Position numbers and translations under genes: made by a program
Source of the DNA: Aquatica leii
Taxonomy: Eukaryota; Arthropoda; Insecta; Coleoptera; Lampyridae
Length of the DNA stretch: 64,000 nt
Reading direction: 5' to 3'
Assembly (NCBI GenBank): GCA_035610365.1
Contig: CM069433.1
Span: 53,248,487-53,312,486, forward strand
Part shown: in pieces, positions 42,843-55,162 of the stretch
Layout: every line of letters begins with the position of its first letter
Numbering within the stretch: the stretch's first letter is position 1
The notes under the pieces: generated by a model
Told to the model about the DNA's origin: nothing
The model's database searches: none
What the model saw: the letters and a program-made list of their open reading frames with translations, nothing else

Positions 42843-45800
42843 GTAAGTAATTAAAGAAATTATAAAAAATTTAATAGCTTTTATATAAATTTAATTAGAA
42901 TATGTTACAAAACAAAAACGATCGAGAAGTAAATGGTGCAATTAAAATTGGCCATCAATATATAAACATGGCAGAGCAAGTTATAAAGTACACACTACCA
43001 AATGGAACTGTAGTACAGGTATTTGCATGTGTTTATGTACTTTTATTATAATTCAATTCAAATTGTTTACTTCAGTTTAGTTAAATATTTATTTAGGGAC
43101 GTGGATGTGTACCTGCGTTGGGGTATAGTTTTGCAGCAGGCACTACAGATGGACCAGGAGCTTTTTCTTTTCAGCAAGGTACTACAAGTAACAATACTTT
43201 TTGGAGTGTAATGCATAAATTAGCAGCAGCTCCTACCGTTGAAGATATTATTTGTCAAAGTCCTAAACCAATTCTTTTTAATACTGGCAGGGTATGTATG
43301 ACTTTAATATTGCAATTTTTTATACATGGTGTCAGTTCGTCATATTTAAAAATAGTTTTGTCATTTATAAATTAAATCAAATGTTGTAGAAAACGGCTTT
43401 TTACATTTGAAACGGTAATTTAGTCAACACCTTCTATAAATCTATGACTTTTAATATCTTATGAGGTAATAAATAAAACGTGTTACTTAATTTTTTTTTA
43501 ATTTGGCCATAGATAACTATTATATTTAAAAAAAAATTAATAAAACTTGAAAGAACTGATTCTAATACGATCTGCTTTTTCGTTTTAATAAAATATTTAA
43601 AAAAAATGAATTAGTTAAAAGTTGTCTTTAACTTAACAAAGCTATGCATGAATCAAACATTTACCTTTTTATAAAAAAGTAGCCTTGCACCTACGCAAAT
43701 ATCCTAATTATGCAAGTAATATCTAGGGTTGTATCAAAAATTATTTATAGCTCAAAATTTTATTATACTAAAAATATTGTTTGCTATAAACTAAATTTTA
43801 CTAAAAATAGAAATAAAAGGTATTTTTCAGTATAAGGTAAGTTTTTAAGTAAGCTCTGTTGTATTCGTATTGCGTTTCGTTGAAATACTTCCTGATTACA
43901 ATGATCACATTACACGAAAAAAATAAAGATAAAATATTTTTTCTTTTAAATTACTATTAAGTAAGCGGCTTTCTAAACGTTTGTGTTTTTGAATATTTTA
44001 TGACCTACGACATTACATATTTTTTTTAAACAATAAATGTTGTTTTTATATTTTTTTAATTAGTAAGATTACTTTAATTTGTTTTTTTCTTGAATTGAAT
44101 ACATTACAGTAAAAATAAAAAAATTGATATATTAATACAAAAACCACTATTTTTTTGTAAAAAACTTAAACAGATTTCAAAGTAAAACAAAAGTACTTAC
44201 GATGTTGATGATTGGTAATATGTGTTTTATATATGAAAAACGTAATAAATTTAAATCCATAAATGCAATGCTGTATGATGACTAATGAGCTATACTATAA
44301 CTGGATATATAACTTAGTACGTGCGTTGGTATGTACATGTAAGCTAGTCGTTGTGTTATTGCCTACTCTAACTCTTTTCTAAAACAATGTTTGTTTCAAA
44401 AAATTAATATTTAAACTCTGTAGATTGTAAAAATCGATTTAACTTTTAAATTAGAAATGCATATTAATACAAATAAAAAAACTAAATTAGACAACTCAAT
44501 ATAAAACAGATGTAGTTGTTTATTATTACTACAACAAAAGTTACTGATTTTTGTAGGTTATACAATGCAAATTTGTTGAATTTACTAATAAGTATACTCA
44601 AAACTACTAGTAACTAAAAAAGACAAAAATAAAAACGATAAACGTAACAGAGTTATTACAAAACACAAAATGTATTCGATAGTTTTCTTTCTTACTCGGA
44701 TAGAGTCTATGTTCTCAACAGAAAATAAGTGTCAAACTATATAAAAAAAGGATTAAATTTGGTATTGTTGAGTTGAAATTTAAGTGGACTGGATTCTTGT
44801 AACTTTTATTATTATCTCATGCTTGTAATTTAGTTTTACAAGTGAAATACATATTTATAAATAAAATTTAAATGCACAAAGCACTACTCAAAATAACACG
44901 TGCATTCAGCAATATTCGCTTTCAAACGAACTAAAATAAAATCCGCATTTGCACGAATCGTGAAATGTTACACATAAGCCTTTTGACTTAAAGTTTTACC
45001 CGCCCTGAAAACTTCAGGTTGTCTAAACAACACTTCACTGCACTTTATGATAGACGTAGAGGACAGACCTTGACAGTAGGCCGTTTGCAGCGAGATTCCA
45101 AAGCAAACTGCAGAGGACTTTTTGGGTATGACCGTCGCTCCGTATATAGACTAGCTAGAGGCCAAAAAAATGGTTTCAGGTTTGACTTTTAAACCAAGAC
45201 GACTTGACCAACTTGAATAGCTGCAAGGTTGCTAGACTTTCGTACCAACTTAGATCTAGACTGGTATTTAGGCAAGACTTCACGTTTGAACCTTTGCCAA
45301 AAATGAAAAACGATACTTTGACGTAATTGTAACTGGTCTAGACAGTTTTTAAGTACCTTTGACAAGTATGCGTCCAGTAACGGTTTGGAAGCCCTACGAG
45401 TTAAAAGGTAAAAAGGTGTGAGAATGGAAAAATCATTGAGATTTGATGAAACAGGAAAAATAAGTCAAGAATTCAATATGCCTTTAATTTGGGCCAACAC
45501 CGTAGAAATTTTTTCAAAGTTTAACTTACGATCGCATAAAATACGAGTTAAGTGAACCTCTACAGATTGCAAACCCGCTTCCCAGACACCATAAAAGGGG
45601 ACCGCTAAGCAAAATAATAGTTGTGCAACATGATTAAAAACTGAAACCGAGTACCAAAAGTTTTCATATAAAGGCATTGCGTTATCACTGTAAATGTTAC
45701 TAAGGTTTTCGCGGCGCACAATAAATCTCTACAGCACTTCAAAAAACGCTGCAGAGGATAGACTTGTTAATAATTCTAAGTGCATTGTTTTGGATGTTAG

Positions 45801-48800
45801 ACAAACAAAAACTGCAATGTATGCTTTAACAATTTTTGGATTGCTTATATAACGATCTTTTATGGTTATAAAACCTAAAAAATTTAAACCGCAGTGTGAA
45901 AAACACTGCTAAAAAGTTTAAAACAAAAACGAAATAGATGGGCTACACCTGCAAACTTTGTTTTAAAACAGGCAATGCATTTTCGAACAATCTCTTTGCA
46001 TGATTGTTTTTTTGAAACAATTCAATATTGTTCTCGAAGAACCCACAGTAAATGTTGAATTCTGCAATGCAACAATTTAGTATAAAAATGGACTACTATT
46101 AACTTACAAAAAGTACGAGTCTTTGTAATTAAAATGGGGTGCAAATTAGAATGTCGAATACGACCTCCGATACGTGACAATTCCTATAAACAAGAATAAA
46201 GATCTCAAATAGTCGCCTTCTATTTTACTTTATTTGTCCTGTTGGACTGCTAAGCGTTCACTAGGAAAAGATATCTCTTGCACTTGCGAGAACCTTTAAA
46301 GAATTTATCCATTTGTTGTTATTTAGAAAACCTAAAATACGATTTGAAAATTTGAGAATTAAAAACAATCCTATGAACATAAGAATAAATTTGTTGAATT
46401 TTAAAAAAAGAGGAAAATTTTTGTATCACTTGTCAATAACATTTTCTTCTTCTGTAGAAAGAAACACTACTTTGGCTACTTTTTGTTCAGGTAATTTCAA
46501 CTCACAAATTGGCATATCGCTCCTAATTAATAGACCAATTTGGAGGATTGTAAAGAAGAAAGAAAGACAGATCTCACATACAAACATAAGCGTAAGCCAC
46601 GCAACTTGTGGGGTTAAAACAGTAAAGCTTAACTAACAAAATTTCTTTAAAAATAATATAACCAGGAACACGCATCATTGAAGCACAAGTAACACTCAAA
46701 GCAAAAGCTTTCCATTTAATTTGCAAAACTAAAGGAATTTTCTTGTCCCAAGATACTTGGTTTTTTTCATAATTCTTGGATCAGTAGCTTGCACTTAACA
46801 ATGATAGGAGCTAAAAATCCTAAAGAACAAAAAGTTTTGATAATGTCAAAAAAATTTTTCTTTTTGTCACTGTGACTAGGTTTATTTAAATTTATCATTA
46901 GCAAAATACCAAAAAAACGCTTAGATTTTTAGAATAGATATCATAAAAGTTAATAGTATCTGCTTGCGAATAATTGTCGTTTAAAACGGCCAATTGATTC
47001 AAAGAGAGTTTTCTCAACAGAATACCAAACCCGTTCAATACGTTTTTGCACTACCATCAAAAACTACTCTTAACTAAATAGTACTCATTAATAAAATCAT
47101 AGTATGCTTTTTTTGTTCTGGAAATTTATTCAGACGTTTCTTTAACGCTAAAAATCTCTTAAGCTCCATGTCATAAGACCACATAATAACAACCATAAGC
47201 GACACGTCTGTCGGCACCTTTGATATTACAGTCCGGAAAATGAGTGACCTTCAGCCATTTTGAAAATAGTCTTGTAGCGCCAGATTTAATTTCTTTTAGT
47301 AGAATGCCTTTTTTAGACAACAAATCGATTGTTTTAACTAGCTTAGATATATAACTGAAATATAGTTTAGTTATCTGTTTAAGCTGACCACATTTGCAAA
47401 ATATTGTTTATGTATTTTAAAAAAATCTGACGATTTAATAAATGCTTAAACTACAATTTTCTTATCGGAAAAGAATGCTGTGGTATTTAGTCTATTCTGT
47501 ATTATTGGTATCATTTATGTTTTTAACTGATTACACCGTGCAGCTAACAATACGAATTCTAACATAAATATAAATTGAGTAATGACGTTATTTTTGTTAC
47601 TATAATTTTCAACAAACGAAATTGTTTATCATAAGCATAATTATTTGTATTGCACTCAAGTACTGCATTTGTAAATCCTTTCTTTATTATAAGAGATGTA
47701 AATACAAAAGAATTCCAAATATAACCTAATTTATCAGAAACAATAGATTCACGACCGCCATATTCTTATGTGTGCAAACTAGCACATGCGCTCTCAAATT
47801 TTTTGCGCGGGAAAGTACTGAGTGTCCCTTATGGTTGTTATTATGTGATAAGACTGACCTAGTTGAGATATAGACTTATTAAACAAAATACAAACAACCA
47901 GTTTATCATCTTCAGCTCGATAAACGCTTTCTTCAAAATTCTGCATGCATCTTTAAAAGTAATGCAGCTTCGTTAGATTTTGGAACTTGATCCAGTTCTC
48001 AAAATCGCTGTGGATTGAAATTTACAGTGGAAATAGTCAGTAAACAACTTTAAGAATGTTTAGTCTTTACCTCAGGATATACAGTCCCCGTTAGTATGTA
48101 TCTGAGCTTACTGTTTTGCAAACTGGTCATTTTTATCTCCAGAGAAATCTGACCAAAGAACAAAACACTGTAAAATTGTTCAGCACCTATGAGGAGTCTA
48201 TTTCTGAAGACACATTAAAATTTGGGTCAACATTAGTAGGGATTTGGAAATGAGAGCGATCGAAAAATACTGACGTAATGGGTGACGCAATTTTGTCAAC
48301 CAGAAGATTGCTCGATAACGATTAGTACACAAGTTTATGCTTATTTCAGCAAATTGAGAAACGGTGGTTTCTTTGCCACTGATTCTTATGAGCGCAATGT
48401 TTCTTGATTTCGTAGGTAGTCCTAACCTTTTAATCAAATTGTTTAACACTAACGAATTCATAAATCCATTGTCCAGCAATCCGCGTACCCGACAAGAAAC
48501 TCCATTTATGTTTCGTATCATGATTTCATCAGTTGCCAAAAATAGTACTAGCGTATGTTAAAACTGTCGGCACATTAGCTGGCAAAAAAATTGCTGTTTG
48601 GGCGTTTAGATGTCTAAACAGTGTCATCTGAAGAACTTCCAACTGTTTGCGTCTCATTGAAAATATGACCTTTTTGCACTTGACACAAAGAAACTTAGAT
48701 CGGCACGGTTGCAAAGTAGGATGACCTAAGCAACCTTTCTAGAAACGATTTTCTACGTTAAATATAAAGGTATATATATTTTTGGTTTATACACCGCTGT

Positions 48801-51800
48801 CGCAGTTTTCCGATTATTTCTTTCGCATGCATTTGTATTTCTACAAATGCATGGGACCTACAGTTTAACGCCGAATCCCAACAGCAAAACGTGAGAGAGA
48901 TGTTTTACACCTTGCAGGTTTGCCAGACCTGTGAAGGAAGAGCCTACCAAGGTGTTATAAATTTTAGACATTACCGGGATTTGAACTCCGGTTCCGTCAG
49001 CGTAGAAAACGAACTTCAAGCGCTCCACCTACTACACCACGGCGGTTCTATAATATAAAAGTAAACACATATAATTATTATAATTCATTAATTACAACAA
49101 AATTATATTCATTATTATTATCTTTCTAACATCTTTTCTGTGAAGAAAAAATCTGTAAAAATCAACACAACTAAAGTACTTGTATGAAACACAATAATTA
49201 ACATTAGCATTAGTATTCTCTTAATAAATCACTAAAGACTAAGCTAAAAAAATAATGAAATATATCTTGGAAAGCTTACACTAAATTTAAAACTAAATCA
49301 AGCACACAAAAATGCAAAACTTATACAGCATTTTTTTAGTGCAGTTTATAATAAAAATAAGTCTGCATGTGGACGTGATACGACAAATGGCTTTGTTTTG
49401 TTTCACATGCTTATTGTTTTATTCCAATAGAACCGAAGTTAGGATGTAGGCACAGACTTAAAACATTTAAATGAGCAAATTAAAAAACATGAAGTTTCTA
49501 CACACCATCCACATTGCTCAACAGAATTTATTAGTTAACTCCAAACATTTTGGTAGTTACCTATATATTGCTTTAATAATTTCTGTAAACATTCACCTTA
49601 ACTATTTTAACATTTTAAAAACTGTAACTTGTTTGTAGAATTTGTTATTGAACTGACCATATTTTTAAACATTTATGAGCTTTAATTTTATCGACATTAA
49701 GTTGGTTATTTTATTTTTTTAAATTTTTATTCACAAAATATTTAACGTATTAGGCTTTTAAGATACCATATTTTATTTTTAAAAACCTAACATATGCAAC
49801 GTGCCCAAGATAAAAATGCACAGCATCGGGATCTTGTAAACGGCAAAATATACAGTAGCATAAATTAGGAAAAAGTTTCGCCAAATTCTTTTTTAAATTT
49901 TTGATTTTTTCAATTTTTGTATTTGTTTAAATGTAAACTAAAAACACTTTTTTGTTCGTATTTTTAAGCTCTAGAAAATTGCGTTTTAAGTTTTTTTTTT
50001 ATCCAATGTCTCATCTCTGAGAAACCATCTTCAACTTTTTGTTTATTTGGTCACAGAAAAAAGCACTCTACGTTTGTTAAGATTTTTAATTAAAAATTTA
50101 ACGATGTATCAAACATTATCGTTCTAAGTCAAAAATAATAAAAAATTATATATTCAATATTTTGTTATTCTTTAACGTAGTAGGCGTTGGAACAACTGCA
50201 TTATTTCTATTTCAGTTTATTTTGCAAAGAAATAAATTTCATCCTTATAAATTTAAAATATATCAGACTTGCTGACGAGAGAAGTTTTTTACGAATGGTA
50301 TACGAGAAAACCCATAAACAAATCTTCATTTAATAAAAGCAGCAAGGCATCAACAACTATTTGATTTTAATACATGGATAGGCATTTTGAGTGACAAAAT
50401 AAGGCCTTCTATTTATAACAACAATTTAAATTTCGAAAATTATCTTGACCTGATGCAAACGGATTTGGACGATGTCTTAGATGAATTACCTCTAACAATC
50501 GTTAGCAACTACTGGTCTCAATAAGACGGCGCCTCGGCGCATAATTCAAGAAATGCACTGGAGTATTTTTTGCAGAGGTTTCTTAAAAATAAATTATAGC
50601 TTACAGAAATGTAGCTTGGCCAGCCCGATTAACGTATTAGAGTCCGTTGGATTTTTTTCTCTCGGATTATTAAAAAGCATATGATTTTTTTCAATTTTGA
50701 AAATACTAATACTTTATTTATAATACTAAACGTATGCTAACCTTAAATAACTTTAAAATAATTTTAACCACACGAATTGCAAAAAAATGTTGTTTTTACC
50801 TGAATGCTATATTTTTTGCAATTTGATTGAATTAAAAATTGCTTATTGTCACTTTTTTAACAAATCAAATTTTGTTTATGTGCTGCCTTTATTGAAAAAA
50901 CCAATTGTTGTTCGTTAGTGTAGTTACGTAATGGTTGCAAATTAGAAAAACCAATATACATAAATCCATGCTTTGAAAATCAATTATTATTTAAGTAGAA
51001 GTGTGTCTGCTAGAAAATCTGTTTGAGTATTATTTATTTACGAGTTGCTACCACGTAAAAAACATGTAAAATTCAAACTTGACAGAATTAGTTAGTTATA
51101 AATGTATTACAAACATTATATTTGTAATGTGCAATGTGGTTCTTTTTTTGCACACCAAAACAAAAATTTTATAAGCTAATCAATTTTGTACAGGCTAACT
51201 TTCCATACCGTTGGCAACCGAGTAGCGTTTCGATTCAAGTTGCCGTTCTAGGCAATATCGTTTTAGCTGCAGTACCAAGCGAATTCACAACTATGTCAGG
51301 CAGACGTTTGAAAGAAACTTTAAAAAACGTACTTTTGGAAAATGGTTGCTTGAATAATTGTGAGATTATAGTTGCAGGACTGTGTAACAGTTATTCTAGT
51401 TATGTTGCAACTTATGAAGAGTATCAGGTATTAACATACTCTTAAAGAAACAAATTAATTATAGTTTTAGATGCAAAGGTACGAAGGTGCTTCTACTTTA
51501 TACGGTCCACACACATTAGCCATATATCAAGATAAATTTCAAGATCTGTTAACTTCTTTATTAAAAGTAATTTTATAAATATTTGTAATGCATTTAAATT
51601 ACATTTTTTTCTTAATAGAATCAGGAGTTTAACAAAGGTGTACCTCCCAAATTGGTTTCTGATGTTTACCTCTGGTCTTTTACGTTGCCAGTGGTATTTG
51701 ATATCGATCTGTTCAACAATTTTGGAGATTGTTTAACACAACCATTGTCTATTGTCTCTAGAGGGACTTTAGTTAAAGCAACATTTGTACTGAATTTAGT

Positions 51801-52198
51801 TATTCTTTAATTTATATATTAACGCAGACTATTATAGGTTTCAGCCAATCCTCGCACTGGAAATTTAAGAAATTACAATTTATTAGAAATACAGATGTTA
51901 ATAAAAAATGCATGGAAAACAGTTGCAACTGAAGCGGATTGGGAAACTACGTATGCTTTTTTATGATAAAGTTTTACATGTATTTAACAATACCGTAATG
52001 TAGTTTCTAATATTCCTATTTTATAGATATGAGTGGAAGCGAACAGGATTTGCTAGCAGTCAGGCAACTGTAACATGGTTTGTAAATATAAATGTTCCAA
52101 CTGGACAATACCGTATTGGCCATTATGGATATTACAAGCCGCTATTTGGACACATACAACCATTTAATGGATTTTCCGATCGGTTTACGGTTGTTTGA
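42633..52198 (+). CDS. CDase: Neutral ceramidase, C-terminal eight exons
   Basis: Eight exons (42633-42842, 42899-43018, 43097-43291, 51194-51427, 51471-51566, 51619-51786, 51838-51950, 52027-52198) with GT-AG junctions give about 435 residues colinear with insect and mammalian neutral ceramidases, which hydrolyse ceramide to sphingosine and fatty acid at the membrane or outside the cell. The nucleophile Ser motif GDVSPN is near the start, and zinc-ligand motifs SEFTTMSG (Glu) and STLYGPHTL (Tyr) are in exons 4 and 5. The C-terminal immunoglobulin-like domain has WETTYEWKRTGF and YRIGHYGYYK, ending FSDRFTVV and TGA. All introns are phase 0 except the last (phase 2). The N-terminal 270-300 residues with the zinc His ligands were not found upstream. 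The exons look intact. Confidence 0.93.
42899..43018 (+). CDS. CDase: Neutral ceramidase exon B
   Basis: 40 codons between TTTAATTAG and GTATTTG, phase 0 on both sides. Encodes EVNGAIKIGHQYINMAEQ in the middle. The intron before it is only 56 bp. Confidence 0.88.
43097..43291 (+). CDS. CDase: Neutral ceramidase exon C
   Basis: 65 codons after acceptor TTTATTTAG, donor GTATGT. Encodes CVPALGYSFAAGTTDGPGAF, then FWSVMHKLAAAP and CQSPKPILFNTGR, typical of the family. Confidence 0.93.
45050..48720 (-). pseudogene. Highly decayed BEL/Pao element in the ceramidase intron
   Basis: Minus-strand fragments in BEL order: a gag end with FLCVKCKKV near 48690; protease at 48539-48198 (GVSCRVRGLLDNGFMNSLV then LNNLIKRLGLP), where the catalytic DSG is DNG; an RT N-terminal part near 47960-47770 (NFEESVYRAEDDKLVV); an RT end near 46860-46790 (CSLGFLAPIIVKCKLL); and an integrase end at 45719-45360 (VWEAGLQSVEVHLTRIL, FEKISTVLAQIKGILNS, then FSILTP). 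Frames change constantly and no LTRs were recognised. It is far older than the BEL element at 26760-42355 and a different lineage. Confidence 0.75.
48760..49050 (-). mobile_element. tRNA-derived SINE
   Basis: The minus strand starts with a tRNA-like head at about 49050-48970: an A box within TGGTGTAGTAGGTGGAGCGC and a B box GGAGTTCAAATCCCGG. An unrelated body of about 200 bp follows, with a short palindromic CATTTGTAGAAATACAAATG, ending near an AT-rich tail at about 48765. The head does not fold into a proper cloverleaf with an anticodon arm, so a SINE with a polymerase III promoter is more likely than a tRNA gene. Ends and target duplication were not resolved. Confidence 0.6.
50205..50690 (+). 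pseudogene. Mariner/Tc1-type (IS630-like) transposase remnant
   Basis: Plus-strand fragments in order: LQRNKFHPYKFKIYQTC; then after a gap DLMQTDLDDVLDELPLTIVS and YWSQ-stop-DGASAHNSRNALEYF, equivalent to the WFQQDGAPAH block with the second catalytic Asp; then WPAR...SPLDFFLSDY, equivalent to the SPDLSPLDFFLWG block near the third acidic residue. Stops and frameshifts show it is dead. No terminal inverted repeats were recognised. Confidence 0.75.
51194..51427 (+). CDS. CDase: Neutral ceramidase exon D
   Basis: 78 codons after acceptor TTTTGTACAG. Encodes IQVAVLGNIVLAAVPSEFTT, where the Glu is a zinc ligand in the family, then GRRLKETL, GLCNSYSSY and ATYEEYQ. An ATG-initiated open frame from 51134 reads through the intron and is not the real start. 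Confidence 0.93.
51471..51566 (+). CDS. CDase: Neutral ceramidase exon E
   Basis: 32 codons after acceptor ATAGTTTTAG. Encodes MQRYEGASTLYGPHTLAIYQ, including the Tyr zinc ligand; the donor is GTAATT. Confidence 0.92.
51619..51786 (+). CDS. CDase: Neutral ceramidase exon F
   Basis: 56 codons after acceptor TTCTTAATAG. Encodes FGDCLTQPLSIVSRGTLVKA then TF. The donor is the weak GTACTG; it is preferred because the next exon continues VSANPR as the family requires, and reading on meets a stop at about 51810. Confidence 0.85.
51838..51950 (+). CDS. CDase: Neutral ceramidase exon G
   Basis: 113 bases after acceptor ATTATAG, encoding VSANPRTGNLRN, YNLLEIQMLIKNAWKTVA and TEADWETT across the phase-2 junction to the last exon. 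Confidence 0.92.
52027..52198 (+). CDS. CDase: Neutral ceramidase terminal exon H
   Basis: 172 bases after acceptor TTTATAG, encoding YEWKRTGFASSQATVTWFV, VPTGQYRIGHYGYYK and a C-terminus FSDRFTVV, with TGA at 52196-52198. Confidence 0.94.
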
Positions 52199-52222
52199 TA
52201 ATTAAGTTAAAATATGTAAACA

Positions 52223-52228
52223 AATAAA
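52223..52228 (+). promoter_or_regulatory. Ceramidase polyadenylation signal AATAAA
   Basis: AATAAA lies 25 bases after the ceramidase stop. If used, the 3' untranslated region is very short. Further hexamers follow in the AT-rich flank. Confidence 0.45.
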
Positions 52229-53785
52229 CAGAAGTTAAATTATTTATATAATTTACAATTGTTAGCCGCTGTTGTATTTTTAAGCTGAAGATTAATTAAA
52301 ACAAATCTAAATAAGCTGAATATTAATATAAACATTTTGAAAACAAAATATATACATGTATGAAAATACTACATTAAGCATAAACAAACATTTTCCATCC
52401 CATTAACTGCAAAACTGTATAAATTTAGTGAAACATTAAGTTCAGAATTGGTGTAAAAGATAAAAAAAACAATTTAAAATATAATTTGATATTCTAAAAA
52501 AATTAGTTATTGTAAGATACATTTTAAATTTAACAATTTATTTATATAAAAACAAAACAAATTTAACGGTTATTTGGATAAAAATGAAACGAGTGAGCCT
52601 CATCCACGGAAGAAGTGAAACTTCTTTGCTAATTAATTTCTTTTATTTTTATTTATTCATAAAAAAGTAAAATGTTTCTGTCATTTTAGATTAACTGAAG
52701 AGTGTTTTATTTTATTTTAATGTTGTTTCATATTCTATATAAAATTTGTTTATAACACTCATTTTTCAAAAGTTTTTACTCATCAATTAAATTAATTAAA
52801 AAAAACTACGCTTGATAAACACGTGGATAGTCACAACAAAACTAATTTTAGAATAGTTCATTCAACATAAACATAAAAAATGTAAATAAAAATATATAGT
52901 TTGTTGCGACTGCATTGCCCCCTTTTTCGTTACAGTGCCACTTACCAAAATTTCAGTTTTACCCTCGCTATAGAGGTTTTATTTCAAAATATGTAGTTTA
53001 ATTGTATACTTATTTCTGAAGTAATTATTTTACATAATACTAATGTTGATTTAACTTTCTCAACTTTTGTGTATTTAGTATAAACCTTTAGACTAAAGAA
53101 ATTTGAAACGCGTTAGAAAAAATTAAGTTAAATAAATTCGTTAAAATTAAATATAACGCCGAGAGAGTAACAAAAAAAGTTTTACAGATAGGTACAATTA
53201 ACAAGTTGATAAATTATATAAAGAATATTTATAATTAAATGATTAATTAAAGACTTTAATTAGTAATTTAATATAAATATACGACTCTACTTTGAGTAAT
53301 AGATTATTTTAATGTTATACATAAAGAATAATTGAGTATGCTTTGTACCTATTTTAAAAAATTGTTTAATCTTTTTAAAATACAACGTTTATACCAAAGT
53401 TTTTATTTAATAAATTTATTCTAAAAGAAAACTCGATTTTAGATTAGATAAGCAGTGCTATGCAATCGTTTAGGAATAGTAATCACAGATGTAACGTACA
53501 TTAGTTAACAAACACAAGATGATAATATATCTTCTTTTAATATAATTTCAATAACTTAAACAAACTAAAATATTTCTCTATTTATTTTATGTAATCTGAC
53601 TGCATATGGGTTATTCTTATTTAATGTCACTATTTACTGTCTTAGTCTAATAAAATGTTTCTTAGTACAATATTATTTTAAATTAAAACACCCTATATAA
53701 CGTTCAAAGCGTACGTATTTTACCCCATTACCTATATTATTGTTTAAAAAAACATTTTCTAGTTTTTATCATGTCCCCTGCTCTT
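52229..53785. other. AT-rich intergenic stretch after ceramidase
   Basis: No open frame with coding character, RNA gene or transposon protein was seen. It consists of runs of A/T and short repeats. Confidence 0.6.
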
Positions 53786-55162
53786 TGTTACAAGTTTTTG
53801 GTGGTTACGAACCTGCACGGCCAACTCACAGTAGTCGGTGAGAGGGTAGGGTTCCTAGAGAAGATTTAAAAGATAATTAAGGGCGCCAGAGCCTATCCAA
53901 AGTCAGTTCTGTCTGCTCACAACAGAATGGTAAGAAACTTGTAACTAGATGTTAGGTTCGTAACTGCTGAAAGAAACGAATAAAAGAGAAAAACTAAATC
54001 GTTAATAACAATTGTACTTTAATTACTCGATCAAATATATCTATATATTATATATCTAAATATAGTCAAAGTTAAATAGCCACATCTAAGTAGATGCTAG
54101 TGAGAATATACAACATCGAATCACAGTAGGATCGGCAACTTACACTACATAGATAAATTTAGTTTACAGGAATAACGAAGAGTAGATTTATAGTAAATCT
54201 CAGTTGCATATAGCAGGCGAGATACATGAAATAATGATAATAAGTACGGCCTTAATATTACAATATCATAATAAATATTGGGAGTACACAGCATACGTCA
54301 TACACAATAAGCAATAAGCAAGAAAAAGTACTACGGAATTAATATTCACACAGTTTCGTGAGCGACCTTGTTGACAACAAAATAAGATACATATAAAATC
54401 ACTTACCAAACACAGGAGTTTCACAGGTGCGTAGAGAAAGTACTTTCCCCCAACACGTAGTCCTGTAAATAATTTGAATTGCAAATCGTGTCAAACCAAT
54501 GCCTCACGAAATCAAGATCTATAACATCATTACTTAAATTTTTAAAGTACACACATAGCGCAACCCGAAAGTCGGATGCTGTTATACCCTTTTTCTATGA
54601 TTTAATTAATTCCAACAGTAGGCCTTAGAAATATTTAGAATCGTCCCAACACAATATTCGTCGAGGGTTATTTCTCGTCTTTCGGTATCGACTAGAATTC
54701 ATGGGCCGGATGGTGGTAAGAATAGCCGGTGACGATACGAATACCCCACGATCGCAACGAAATCACAAACTTTCCCTGGTGGGCTTTAAATTATAACCAG
54801 AATGCCCTTAGTTATGAGGTGGCACATGGCGGCTAACCAAAAAGACATAAAAATTACCTTTAATTAAAGAAAGAAACAAAATCACTTACGTTGCGGGAGT
54901 AAATTAGTTATTTAAGGAAACTACATAATTTCCATCGTGTCCCTAACACGTGGATGATTTTAGAGAACGAACTTTCACTCACGCAACCCTAGATATTACC
55001 AGGTACGATGTTACAATCAAAATGCCGGAAACCTCACCGAACGTCGTCTGTTCAATCCAAAGTGACCAACGAACCCGATAGATGGCGTCAAAAAATATAA
55101 AAGCAATTTTTAATTAAATTGATGTACAGGGTAATGCATTATTTAAATTTATGTACGTAACA
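53786..55162. mobile_element. Possible solo LTR of a gypsy-like family
   Basis: A compositionally distinct, GC-richer 1.3-1.4 kb block starts TGTTACAAG and ends ACGTAACA, resembling the TGTTACATG...GGTAACA ends of the gypsy LTRs here. It shares layout features with them (AAGGGCGCCA near the start, AATAAAAG further on, CTTACG near the end). Adjacent bases TCTT and CCTT are only a near match for a target duplication. No reading frame of note lies inside (72 codons at most). The ends are uncertain, and an alternative end at about 55015 also reads GTTACA. Confidence 0.35.

Larger units (their letters stand above)
43292..51193 (+). other. Ceramidase long intron, 7.9 kb
   Basis: All other introns seen in this gene are 43-76 bp, so this one has been enlarged by transposable elements: an old BEL remnant (45050-48720), a SINE (48760-49050) and a mariner-type remnant (50205-50690). 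The rest (43292-45050 and 49050-50205) is AT-rich with no recognised feature. Protein continuity across it is good, with no missing residues apparent. Confidence 0.85.

Noticed and set aside
43118..43375. 85-codon plus-strand ORF starting inside ceramidase exon C
   Set aside because: It is the exon read on past its donor GTATGT into the intron.
46313..46636. 107-codon plus-strand ORF in the ceramidase intron
   Set aside because: It lies antisense within the decayed BEL element; its basic, Asn-rich composition fits AT-rich DNA and no family was recognised.
48970..49050. Possible tRNA gene on the minus strand
   Set aside because: A and B boxes are present but the stretch does not form a proper cloverleaf, has no clear anticodon stem, and continues into a non-tRNA body. 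A tRNA-derived SINE explains it better.
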